This document shows, piece after piece, positions 1 through 8,600 of a DNA stretch of 60,598 nucleotides. The notes beneath the pieces were generated by a model that saw nothing but the letters and a program-made list of their open reading frames with translations, was not told the DNA's origin and did no database searches. A program made the position numbers and the translations under genes. The stretch is from an uncultured bacterium. Its GTDB lineage: Bacteria; Elusimicrobiota; Elusimicrobia; Elusimicrobiales; Elusimicrobiaceae. The stretch is taken from the NCBI GenBank assembly GCA_949297775.1, contig CASFTM010000007.1, positions 1 to 60,598 of the forward strand. Direction: 5' to 3'. Within the stretch, counting starts at the first letter, position 1; each line of letters opens with the position of its first letter.

Positions 1-41
1 CTCTATTAGCGTAAATCCGGCGTTTTTCCCCGCCGGGTAGG

Positions 42-83
42 TTTTTTGATAAATTTTGTTCATAGCCAAAATTTATCAAAAAA
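42..83. repeat. 17-bp inverted repeat (AT-rich hairpin)
   Basis: Bases 42-58 and 67-83 are perfect reverse complements separated by 8 nt. On both strands the U-rich arm comes first and the A-rich arm last, so neither strand has the usual U-tract after the stem. It is therefore not a standard intrinsic terminator, although it lies just beyond the MATE terminators and may stabilise a 3' end. Confidence 0.6.
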
Positions 84-113
84 AAAAAACAAATCAAGGG
101 GCGAACCGCCCCT
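78..113 (-). terminator. second hairpin plus T-tract downstream of MATE gene
   Basis: On the minus strand a 7-bp GC stem (113-107 paired with 103-97, 3-nt loop) is followed after 7 nt by a run of 12 T (89-78). It probably acts as a back-up terminator behind the one at 178-206. Confidence 0.5.
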
Positions 114-177
114 CCCCTCTCTTTACCCGTCAAGGCGATTAGTTTAGGCCACACTGCTGCCACAATGCCCACACAAC

Positions 178-206
178 AAAAACGCGGCCCGATAACAAGG
201 GCCGCG
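178..206 (-). terminator. intrinsic terminator of the MATE gene
   Basis: An 8-bp GC-rich stem (206-199 with 190-183, 8-nt loop) is followed on the minus strand by five T (182-178). It lies 27 nt past the MATE stop codon, the expected place and orientation. Confidence 0.75.
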
Positions 207-232
207 CCAAAAATTTTACTTCAGAACCCGCC

Positions 233-1600
233 TTATACGCCGGTTACGTTAAACCGCTTCCACCGGCCGGACAGGAACCGCGCCAACATAAACACCGCCG
301 TCAACGCGGCGTAAAACGTCAGCCAGCTCCACACCCAAAAAACGGATAAACGCAGTTTGTACACAATCAGCCACGTACCGGGGATGAGCAGCCCCCACGC
401 GCAAAAAATCATAATATACATATAGAATTTAGTGTCACCCGCGCCGCGGATGGCCTCGCCGAAAATCAGGTAAGTGGCGTCAAAGAGCACAAACGCGCTG
501 ACGAGCTTCATCAGCGGATAGGTTTTGGCGGTAATCGCCGCCGCGTCCGGCGATGACGCCGGGATAAAAAGCCCCACAAAAAGCGGCGCAAAAAAGAAAA
601 ACGACAACCCTACCGCCCCCGCATAAGAATAACCAATCTTGCACGCATTTTTGATGACTTTTATGCTCAAATCGGGCCGCTTTAAACCTTGGTATTTGCT
701 GACCAAAATCTGTATGCCGATACCCAACCCCAAAATGACCGTAAACACCACCGGCTGCATAGACATTACCACATTGCTGGCCTGCAGGGAAAGGGTATCA
801 ATGTTGCCGATCATAAACGTAAAAAGCGTAAACGATAAAATATCCATTAGAAACCCAAACCCGTTGGGCAGGCCAAAGCGCAGCAGGCGCGAAAACACCG
901 GCCTGTAAAACCCTGCCAGGCGGCTGATTTTAAATTCTTTACGCACCTTGCCCGCAAAAATGAGCGTGCAGAAAATAAGCGTAATGGAACCGCTGCCGAT
1001 AATGGTAGCCCAGGCGGCGCCTTCAATGCCCATAGCCGGGAAACCAAGTTTGCCGAAAATCATTACATAATCCAGCACAATGTTTACGCCGTTGCCAACG
1101 ACGGTGGCCCACATTGGTATTTTGGTTTGGCCCCGCCCGCTGAAAAAGCTCGCCAGCGCGTTGTTAATAACCGCCAACCCGCCAAAAATGTTCAAAATGG
1201 CGAAGTATTTAATTTCCAATACCCGCACCACTTCTTCGTGCCCAAAAGCGTTGATAACGGCTATCCCCGCGGGCGTCAGCCCGGCTAATACCAAGGAGGA
1301 CAGCACTGCCAGCAAAATCCCCTGCCACAGCGAAACGGTAACAGAAGCGTATTTTTTCTTGGCATAATATTGCGAAATAAATACACTGGTGTAGCTGGCC
1401 AGCCCCATAAACATCGCGCCAAACGTCATGGCCAGCACGCCGGCAGGCACGCACGCCGCCAGTGCCTCGTGCGAATACCAGGCCAAAAACATCCGGTCCA
1501 CAAACTGCATAACTACTTGCGAGGCCATCGTTACAATCAGCGGATAGGATAAAAACCACAGTTCGCCAAGCGATGCCTGCGGATACACTTTTTTACTCAT
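233..1600 (-). CDS. MATE family efflux transporter
   Basis: A 455-residue inner-membrane protein with about 12 hydrophobic segments in two similar halves, the normal size for MATE (NorM/DinF) cation- or sodium-coupled drug antiporters. Family-typical sequence is visible in both halves: a SGRGQTKIPM stretch near residue 150 and RGAGDTK near 385. Substrate cannot be read from sequence. The start has an AAGGA-type ribosome site 9 nt upstream. The gene lies directly behind cspA: only about 25 nt separate its start from the T-tract of the cspA terminator, and no promoter is visible there, so expression probably depends on read-through from cspA. Confidence 0.93.
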   Translation of the reverse strand: MSKKVYPQASLGELWFLSYPLIVTMASQVVMQFVDRMFLAWYSHEALAACVPAGVLAMTFGAMFMGLASYTSVFISQYYAKKKYASVTVSLWQGILLAVLSSLVLAGLTPAGIAVINAFGHEEVVRVLEIKYFAILNIFGGLAVINNALASFFSGRGQTKIPMWATVVGNGVNIVLDYVMIFGKLGFPAMGIEGAAWATIIGSGSITLIFCTLIFAGKVRKEFKISRLAGFYRPVFSRLLRFGLPNGFGFLMDILSFTLFTFMIGNIDTLSLQASNVVMSMQPVVFTVILGLGIGIQILVSKYQGLKRPDLSIKVIKNACKIGYSYAGAVGLSFFFFAPLFVGLFIPASSPDAAAITAKTYPLMKLVSAFVLFDATYLIFGEAIRGAGDTKFYMYIMIFCAWGLLIPGTWLIVYKLRLSVFWVWSWLTFYAALTAVFMLARFLSGRWKRFNVTGV

Positions 1601-1624
1601 TTCAATTCTTCCTTACAGCAGGGC

Positions 1625-1658
1625 AAAAAAAAGCCCCGAACCGGCGGCTCAGGGCTTT
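1625..1658 (-). terminator. intrinsic terminator of cspA
   Basis: On the minus strand a stem of 1658-1652 with 1636-1630 (7 bp) is followed by eight T (1632-1625). It starts about 19 nt after the cspA stop and ends 25 nt before the MATE start, so it also sets how much MATE message is made by read-through. Confidence 0.85.
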
Positions 1659-1676
1659 CTAAAAGTCTTTCAAAGC

Positions 1677-1880
1677 TTACAGTTTGACGACTTTCACGGC
1701 CTTGGGGCCTTTTTCGGATTCCACGACTTCGAATTCCACTTCCTGGCCTTCAGCCAAGGTTTTGAAACCGTCGCCCTGAATTTCCTGATAGTGAACAAAG
1801 AGATCTTTAGAACCGTCTTCGGGGGTCACGAAACCGTAACCTTTTTGGTCATTAAACCACTTAACTTTTCCTTTAGGCAT
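1677..1880 (-). CDS. cspA: cold-shock domain protein (CspA family)
   Basis: A 67-residue single cold-shock domain, full length for the family. It carries RNP-1 (K13-GYGFV) and RNP-2 (D26-LFVHY) single-stranded nucleic-acid binding motifs and the usual N-terminal GKVKWFN. It acts in the cytoplasm as an RNA chaperone. The leader is distinctive: a TATAAT box at 1947-1942 is followed by a transcript that would begin in a 9-bp hairpin (1911-1935), with an AAGGAAG ribosome site before the ATG. Paralogue choice (CspA versus other Csp) cannot be made here. Confidence 0.95.
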   Translation of the reverse strand: MPKGKVKWFNDQKGYGFVTPEDGSKDLFVHYQEIQGDGFKTLAEGQEVEFEVVESEKGPKAVKVVKL

Positions 1881-1910
1881 TTTACTATTTACTTCCTTTT
1901 ATGAATTATC

Positions 1911-1935
1911 AGGTACTTAAACTTAATAAGTACCT
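1911..1935. promoter_or_regulatory. 9-bp hairpin at the 5' end of the cspA leader
   Basis: AGGTACTTA at 1911-1919 is perfectly complementary to 1927-1935 with a 7-nt loop. The minus-strand -10 box at 1947-1942 would put transcription start at about 1935, so the hairpin would be the first thing transcribed. It could be a 5' stabilising stem, a cold-responsive leader fold, or a DNA operator overlapping +1. Confidence 0.55.
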
Positions 1936-1941
1936 ACAATT

Positions 1942-1947
1942 ATTATA
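1942..1947 (-). promoter_or_regulatory. cspA promoter -10 box
   Basis: TATAAT on the minus strand, about 62 nt upstream of the cspA ATG. The -35 region (TGTTAT at 16-nt spacing) is only weakly like the consensus. Confidence 0.5.
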
Positions 1948-2017
1948 CTATAAATCAGCGGAAATAACACACGCGTTTTAAAAATTTTATTTTACCGAAA
2001 GACCCGCGGAAAAGGGG

Positions 2018-2023
2018 TATAAT
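2018..2023 (+). promoter_or_regulatory. -10 box immediately upstream of ftcD
   Basis: TATAAT ends 6 nt before the ftcD ATG at 2030. A start site at normal distance would fall on the A of the ATG and give a leaderless mRNA. No good -35 hexamer is visible at 17 nt, and the only purine tract (GGGG, 2013-2016) is 13 nt from the ATG. Confidence 0.45.
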
Positions 2024-2029
2024 AATTGT

Positions 2030-2998
2030 ATGAAAATAATGGAAGCCGTGCCAAACATTTCCGAAGGCCGCCGGGCGGACGTGATTGCCGAAATCATCCG
2101 CCGGGTGCGTGCGTCCGCGCCGCAGGCCAAGCTGCTGCACGCCGATTCCAACGCCGACGCCAACCGCACGGTGCTGACGCTGGCGGGTGCGCCGGAAAGT
2201 GTGCGGCAGGCGGCGTTTGCGCTTTTCCAGGCGGCGGCTGAATTAATAGATATGCGCTTTCAGCACGGGGCGCACCCGCGGCTGGGCGCGGTGGATGTGT
2301 GCCCGTTTGTGCCGGTGCGCGAAATGACGCTTGCCGAAGCGGCCCGGCAGGCGTGCTTGCTGGGCGAACAAGTGGCCAAAGAATTACACCTCCCCGTTTA
2401 CTTTTACGAAGCCAATGCCGCCAGTACAGAACGCCGGAATTTAGCTTTCATCCGCCGCGGCGAATACGAAAGCCTGCCGCAAAAACTGCCGAAGCTCCCC
2501 CCCGATTTAGGCCCACAGCAATTTGACGAACAAGTAGCCCGCACGGGAGCCGGCGTGATAGGTGCGCGGAACTTTTTGCTGGCGTTTAACGTATCTTTAA
2601 ATACACAGGACGTATCCGCCGCCAAGGAAATCGCCTCCGTCCTGCGCGAAAAAAACGGCGGCCTCCCCGCCGTAAAAGCCATCGGCTGGCTGATGCCGGG
2701 CTATCAGGCGGCGCAAGTGTCTTTTAATTTGACCGACTACCGCCAAACGGGGTTAGCACAGGTATTTGAAGCCTGCCGGAAAGAAGCGCATAAGCGCGGG
2801 CTGGAAGCAACCGGCAGCGAACTCATCGGCCTTGCGCCCGAAGAAGCTTTCCTGCAGGCGGGGCGTTTTTACGCGCCCGCGGAAACGTCCGCCGGCACGC
2901 TGATACAAACCGCCGTCACGCGCTTGGGATTAAATAAAATCCGCCCGTTTGAGGTACGCGGACGGATTTTGGAATATCGGCTGCAAGACCTTTTATAA
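2030..2998 (+). CDS. ftcD: glutamate formimidoyltransferase
   Basis: A 322-residue protein matching the formiminotransferase half of FTCD: N-terminal EAVPNISEGRR, and QHGAHPRLGAVDVCPFVP near residue 80, where H82 corresponds to the known catalytic histidine. It transfers the formimino group of formiminoglutamate to tetrahydrofolate, the end of histidine breakdown and a feed into the one-carbon pool. There is no cyclodeaminase domain, and no hut gene neighbours it. It is the only plus-strand gene in the first 59 kb and converges with rsmA: their stop codons share the palindrome TTATAA (2993-2998). The start may be leaderless, since no Shine-Dalgarno is visible. Confidence 0.92.
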   Translation: MKIMEAVPNISEGRRADVIAEIIRRVRASAPQAKLLHADSNADANRTVLTLAGAPESVRQAAFALFQAAAELIDMRFQHGAHPRLGAVDVCPFVPVREMTLAEAARQACLLGEQVAKELHLPVYFYEANAASTERRNLAFIRRGEYESLPQKLPKLPPDLGPQQFDEQVARTGAGVIGARNFLLAFNVSLNTQDVSAAKEIASVLREKNGGLPAVKAIGWLMPGYQAAQVSFNLTDYRQTGLAQVFEACRKEAHKRGLEATGSELIGLAPEEAFLQAGRFYAPAETSAGTLIQTAVTRLGLNKIRPFEVRGRILEYRLQDLL

Positions 2999-3760
2999 TA
3001 ACGCAAACAATTTTACATACGTTTCCGGCCCCACCTGTTCGGCCCGCGCCGAAGGGCTTACCCCGCACGCTTCCAACGCGTGTTGGATTTTTTGTTTATC
3101 ATACCCGCACAAAGCCCATGAGTTAAACAGCGTTTTGCGCCGGTGCAGGAAAGCAGCGTTGACCAATTTTTTAAACCGGGGCCACGCCTCCGGCGCTACA
3201 GGCCATACGGCGCGTTTTTGGAACGCCAGCACCATACTTTCCACTTTGGGCGGCGGATTAAAACACCCGCGCGACACCTTGCAAATGGGGCTTATTTGCG
3301 CGCGCAGCTGGGAAAACACGGACAAAGGGCCGTAAAATTCTTCCCCCGCCCGGGCGCGGATACGCTGGGCCTGCTCCTTTTGGAACATAAAAACCGCCGC
3401 CTGAAAAAAGGGCCACGCAAGCGTTTTATCCAAAATGTCAGCGGCGTCAATATAGGGCAAATTGCTCACAAACAGCGTGGGATTGGGGGCCAATTGGGAA
3501 AGGTCCGCCTGCAAAAAATTTTGCTCCACCAGCCGCACGCCCGCCTGCGGCGGCAAGTTTTTTTGGAGATAGGAAATCATTTCCGGGTCAATTTCCACCA
3601 CGGTAAAATTTTTCTCTCCGCGGGCAATCAGCTGTTGGGTCAGTGCGCCTTTGCCAGGGCCGATTTCCACCAAGTTTTCCGCCCGCAGTACAAGCGCCGC
3701 GTCCACAATCTGGCGGATGATGCTTTCGCTTACCAAAAAATGCTGTCCGTATTTTTGCAT
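2993..3760 (-). CDS. rsmA: 16S rRNA dimethyladenosine transferase (KsgA/RsmA)
   Basis: A 255-residue SAM-dependent methyltransferase that dimethylates two adjacent adenosines near the 3' end of 16S rRNA during small-subunit maturation. Visible motifs are QHFL (6-9), the SAM loop EIGPGKGALT (32-41), acidic EIDPE (56-60), the catalytic NLPY (100-103) and FNPPPKVES near 167-175. Length is normal. It starts 4 nt after the stop of the TPR gene, so the two are probably co-transcribed. Confidence 0.95.
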   Translation of the reverse strand: MQKYGQHFLVSESIIRQIVDAALVLRAENLVEIGPGKGALTQQLIARGEKNFTVVEIDPEMISYLQKNLPPQAGVRLVEQNFLQADLSQLAPNPTLFVSNLPYIDAADILDKTLAWPFFQAAVFMFQKEQAQRIRARAGEEFYGPLSVFSQLRAQISPICKVSRGCFNPPPKVESMVLAFQKRAVWPVAPEAWPRFKKLVNAAFLHRRKTLFNSWALCGYDKQKIQHALEACGVSPSARAEQVGPETYVKLFALL

Positions 3761-3764
3761 AGGT

Positions 3765-5450
3765 TTAATCCGCCAAAATTTTTAAATTGCGCGCCGCCAC
3801 TTTGTTTTTGGGGGCCGCCTGCAGGGCCTGTTCGTAATATGTTTTGGCTTGCCCATCGTCCCCCGCCACAACGGCGGCGGTGCCTAAACCCAAGAAAGCC
3901 AGCGGGTCCTTGGGCGCGGTTTGGGACGCTTGCAAAAACACTTCCCGCGCGGCGGAAAAATTGCCGCGCGCCAGCGCCGCCAGCCCTTCCAGCAACGCGC
4001 ACGTATCATCCGGCGGGCATTGGGTATACCCCGCTAATTCTTCGGCGGCTTCGTCCACAAACGCCAGCCAGCTGCGGCCCATCACCCACAGGCCCATATC
4101 GTTGCCCACGATGCGCGGGTCGTACACGGCTTTGGGGGCGGCGGTATTGTGTTGGGTTAAGGCGGAAGGGGCGTTATAATCCATCGTACGCCCCTGCAAA
4201 GACATATTGATGTTGTATTTTCCGTCCGCCTGCGCAACGGTTTGTTCCAGGCCGGAAATAAAATCTTCAATTTGTTTTTTGCGCTGTTCGGCGTCCCCTT
4301 CCGGCAACGCAAACACACGCTTAAACGTGCGCGCGGCCTGCGCGTCCCCGGTGTTCCCGTCCGCGCGGAGGCGTTGGTAGGCTTCTTCAAAGGTAGAGCC
4401 ACGGCGGGATGTTCCCCCCTGCGAAACCGGATTAAACTCCAGGGATACTTCCACATTGACCACCTTGGACGGGGACACTTTTTCCAAACTGTTTTTAAAT
4501 TCTTGAATTTGTTTCCGAAACGCCTCCGCCGAACTGCCGCTGGCGCGGTAGACGGCGTTTAGGGCCAGCCCATCCGCCTTAAAGCGGGTAATGGAGAAAG
4601 CTTCTTCTATCACCTCGCGCGCTTTTTCCGCCTCGCCCTGGCGCATCAGCAAAAACGCATAGCGCAGGCGGGCCACATAATCGCCGGGCTTGGTGCGGAC
4701 GGCTTTTTTGTAGTATTTTAAAGCGTCCTTGGGTTGGTTTAATTTTTCGTACAGCGCGCCCAAGCTCAGCTGGGCGTCTTCGTAATACGGGAACAGACTC
4801 AACGCTTTTTTAAACGAGTCCTCGGCCTGCTCGTCGCGGCCCATGGCTTCGTAGAGGGAGCCCAGCTGGTAGTGGTACAGCGGTTCGCACGGGGCCAGTT
4901 CCGCGGCGCGGCGGAAGTGCTCCAGGGCTTTATCCAGCTTAAGCTGTACAGCATAGGTGGAGCCAAGGTTCATATGGGTATCGGCTTTGTTGGGGTCCAG
5001 CGCGTTGGCTTTTAAAAAATATTCCTGTGCCTGGGGCACGTCGCCTTTCCAGCCGCTGGCAATGCCCAGCAGTTGGTAGGCCATGGCGTTTTGCGGGTCC
5101 AGGCGGAGGGCTTCGTTGTATTCGCTGACGGCGTCGTCCACCTGCCCGGCCCAGTAGAGCGAAGCGCCTAAAAGCAAATAAGGCAACGGGTCCTTGGAAT
5201 TTTTGATAACGGCTTTGGCAAAACTGTTGGAAGCCTCGCGGTATTTGGCCTGAGCCATTTCGCCCATACCGCGGCGCATATCGGTAACGGACTGCTCCAG
5301 CATAATGCGGTCCCACACCGTTTGGGAGTAATCGGTTTTCAGTTCTTGCTTACGGAAAGAAAACGGGAAAAAAGCATACGCGTCCGGCGCGCCGCCTACA
5401 AGCGCTCCCGCCGCAAGACATACAACAGCCAACAGACGTTTCGCAATCAT
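3765..5450 (-). CDS. periplasmic TPR-repeat protein
   Basis: A 561-residue secreted protein that begins with a signal peptide (MIAKRLLAVVCLAAG, to about residue 22). About seven tetratricopeptide repeats fill residues 60-310 and two more lie at the C-terminus (about 480-555), separated by a non-repeat segment. TPR arrays are protein-binding scaffolds; the partner is unknown. I chose the ATG at 5450 because the longer frame begins at a TTG that would bury the signal peptide. No Shine-Dalgarno precedes the ATG. A TATCAT box lies 6 nt upstream, so a leaderless transcript is possible. It is followed at 4 nt by rsmA. Confidence 0.88.
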   Translation of the reverse strand: MIAKRLLAVVCLAAGALVGGAPDAYAFFPFSFRKQELKTDYSQTVWDRIMLEQSVTDMRRGMGEMAQAKYREASNSFAKAVIKNSKDPLPYLLLGASLYWAGQVDDAVSEYNEALRLDPQNAMAYQLLGIASGWKGDVPQAQEYFLKANALDPNKADTHMNLGSTYAVQLKLDKALEHFRRAAELAPCEPLYHYQLGSLYEAMGRDEQAEDSFKKALSLFPYYEDAQLSLGALYEKLNQPKDALKYYKKAVRTKPGDYVARLRYAFLLMRQGEAEKAREVIEEAFSITRFKADGLALNAVYRASGSSAEAFRKQIQEFKNSLEKVSPSKVVNVEVSLEFNPVSQGGTSRRGSTFEEAYQRLRADGNTGDAQAARTFKRVFALPEGDAEQRKKQIEDFISGLEQTVAQADGKYNINMSLQGRTMDYNAPSALTQHNTAAPKAVYDPRIVGNDMGLWVMGRSWLAFVDEAAEELAGYTQCPPDDTCALLEGLAALARGNFSAAREVFLQASQTAPKDPLAFLGLGTAAVVAGDDGQAKTYYEQALQAAPKNKVAARNLKILAD

Positions 5451-5568
5451 ATCTATATGATAAATAAAAAGCGGCAATCCGCGCAAACAGATTTAGGGAC
5501 CGGACGGGTACACCTGTTCCACAAACGCCGAAACGGACCACCCCAACCGTACCCCGGGGAAAAAGGGC

Positions 5569-5599
5569 AAAAAAATCCCCGGGAGGAAACCCCCGGGGA
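5569..5599 (-). terminator. intrinsic terminator of the 1289-aa gene and the surface cassette
   Basis: A perfect 8-bp stem TCCCCGGG/CCCGGGGA (5599-5592 with 5583-5576, 8-nt loop) is followed on the minus strand by seven T (5575-5569). It sits 7 nt past the 5606 stop codon and closes the whole 33-kb minus-strand locus. Confidence 0.92.
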
Positions 5600-5605
5600 A
5601 AATAC

Positions 5606-8600
5606 TTATTTGTTTAAGTTTGTACCGGTACCGCGCTCGTTGGAACTTCTAAACTGCTGGGTACAAGCATTGGGGCCGTATCCGTTGTCGGGTTTGGCTT
5701 CCTTGCCGTTTACGCACACGCCGCCCACATACTTCAAGGCATTGGCTACCGGCATATTGCCTTGCAAGCGGCAGGAGTCCACCAAGTCGCTCAGCACATT
5801 GCTATAGGCGGCCTTGAACCGGCTACGGTTGTAGTCGTCAATCGTGCCGTTATAGTTTTTCTGCAAGTACTGGGGATCTTGCGAATCAGTACGCTGGAAT
5901 CTAGTTGCTTGCGCAATCGGATATAGCGGGTAGGATGTCGGGTCCCAAGCGTCTTCCACCCAGCCGCCGCTCTGCAATCTTTGCAGATATGGATCGCGCC
6001 CGGAGTCTCCGCTGCTGGTACCCGTAGCCTTCAGCGTTTGGTGTTTCAAATCCCCGTTTTGGAACTGGCTCCAGTTATACCGGCCATAGTGATACTGCGG
6101 CTCCGTCGTATGCTGGCTGGTCGTTCTGCCGCCTTCCGTGGCCGACAAGCAGCCAAAGAAGCGCCGGTCAATAATGGTATTGCCTTGCGCATCCTGTACA
6201 TACAAAGCAGGATAGTACGAGGAATCCGGCCCGATGTACGCGGCAAACGCACCCAACATATTTCTCCACGCGCGTTTATCACTCATCGCGCCTTTGGAGC
6301 GGTCAAACGAGTTATGCCCAATGGTCTTACCCAACGCGCACACTACGTTTAAAGGCACTTGGGCGTTCGGGTCCATGGCGTAATCAATGCTCATCGCGTC
6401 CACCAGCTCGGATACGGATACGGAGCCCGAGTGGACAAACCGCTTGGCCGCCTGTTGGAATTGCGGCTGGCTGTTTGCCTTGGCAATTACCTGGCCTACA
6501 TACGCCTGCACTTCAGTTTGGTCAAACACTTGGGCAGGGTTAGTGTTTTTAGCCTGATTGGGGCCGTATCCAACGTCTAAGCAGTCGTCAAACGCTGCAT
6601 TCAACGCATGGGTGCCGCCCTTCCCGTAAATATTAAATTGCGGGAATTGGAGCACATCGCTGCGTTCCTGCTGGTACAGGTTTGTAATACCGCCGGTACC
6701 GCTCATTTTTTTAGCCAAATACAAGTCAGTCATACCTGGCTCAGCCTTTACTTGGGGTGCCGGTTCCGGTTTTTGCGGAGCGGGTTCCGGCTGGCTTACA
6801 TCGGTAGAAATACCGATCGGCTCGTACCCGTCGTAATAGATACACGTTACCTGGCTGACCACTTCACCCGGTTTATCCTGGCCAGCAATTTTGGTTGCTT
6901 CTCCGTCCTGGTTTCTAAAGACGATGTTGCCCCTGTTGCAGCCGCCTTGGGTGATAGAACTGCCGTCAATCAACAGGTTGTCGCACTGGCGCACTTCCCA
7001 CGTTACAATCACGCGTTTATTTGCACCCTGTAAGGCTTTAATGTCAGGCGATGTTGCCACCACTTGGTAGGAAGCCACATTTTTGCCGCCCTGTTTGGCG
7101 CCGGGCAGATCACCGCGTTCCGTGCCCAGGTTCGTGGTTACAAACCCGTTTCCGCTCAGTTCTTTGCTCCACGAGCTGTTATACTGGCGTACATCCTGGT
7201 GCGGAACCGGATACCATTGTCCCGCCGTCGTATCGCGCGAGGTGGTAATAGCATCGGGCTGGCTGTTATCATCGCCTTGCAACGTATAGGAGATAAAGAA
7301 GCGGCTCTTCATCGTGTTATACGCGTTGTTGCCCGTCATTCCGTTCGTAAACGTCAGGTGGGCAAACGGCCAACCTTGGAATTTCTCGCCGATAGTGGCA
7401 TTGGAAACGTTGGCAAAGTAGTCGCAGCTGACGCGCACCAGCGGGTAAGCGCAGCGCGCACCGGTTACAAAGTCTTTGCCTTGCTTGCCGCCTTTGGTGG
7501 ATTTGGACAGATTTTCTTTCGCGCCCAAGGACACCGTATCGCGGATGGCGCCGCCCTCTCTAAGTACAGCCATAAATTCGCCGTACGTGGGCATCTGGCC
7601 GCCGTCCGTTACCGCGGCAATTTTCTTTACCTTGTCCACATCCTTGGCCTGCATATTGATTTCCTGTCTGCAGTCCTGGCGGGTAGGCCATTTGAAAGCG
7701 TTGCACTTGGCTATAGCATCGTCGTAGGAAGTGGCTTCAAAACCGCCGCTTCTGGCGCCATTTCTCCAATACCCGGCATATTTATACCCAGTGTTGGTAG
7801 CTGTGGAGGATTTTTTGCTGTCCATTTTTTTGCCTTTAATGGCCACGCTTTCAATAAACAGCGGTACAAAGTCTTTCCGTTCTTTAATAGCAGAGGTATT
7901 GCTGTTAAAGATCGGCCCGTTGCCGATATATCCCACCACCAGCATGTCGGGCTGTTGTTCCGCCGGGAGATCATAGTACTTGTCCAAATCGCCCGTCCGC
8001 ACGCCTACTACATAGTGCATCACGGTCCAGCCGTCTTTGGTGCTGGAAAAATCAGCCGTATAGATACCGTTTACCGCAAAGTCGTTGCAGTCCCCTGCTT
8101 CGGCAAAGGCGCCTTTGTTTTTGCCAAACAGGCCTTTGGACCATTTGCCAAACGCAAAGCCTAACCCTTCGCTCAAGCAGTCCAACCGCTGGGCAATCGG
8201 GCCCATGGTAACTTCATTTGCGTTTCCGCCGCTCCAAGGGTCTTGCACGTCTTTATTTACGCCGAAGCCATAAAATGCGCGGCAATTATCTTTAGTAAAA
8301 GGCACAGTCGGATTTGCGGCTTCCCATTTTTCTTTATCCAACCCGGCACATTCCGCCGGTTTGCCGGCGCCGGCCTTGGCGCCAAAGATCTTACCCATAC
8401 TGCCGTCATCCTGCCCGGTCACAATACAGTTAAAGATACCGCCCAGTACATTCTGCCACAGTTTGTCTTTCCACTTAATCCAATCCCAACGGCGGTTGAA
8501 TTTTGCTTCCCATTCCATCTGGGAACGGCGTTTCATCATATCCCACCACCAGGGTTCTTTGCCGTTGAAAGCAAACGTGCGTTTCAAATCGCCGTTTCCG

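Noticed and set aside
3143-4210. 355-codon open frame on the plus strand
   Set aside because: It spans the opposite strand of rsmA and the TPR gene, both well supported, and is Arg/Pro-rich with no motif.
7064-8164. 366-codon open frame on the plus strand
   Set aside because: It is antisense to the 1289-aa gene, has no ribosome site, and its composition mirrors the reverse of the real frame.
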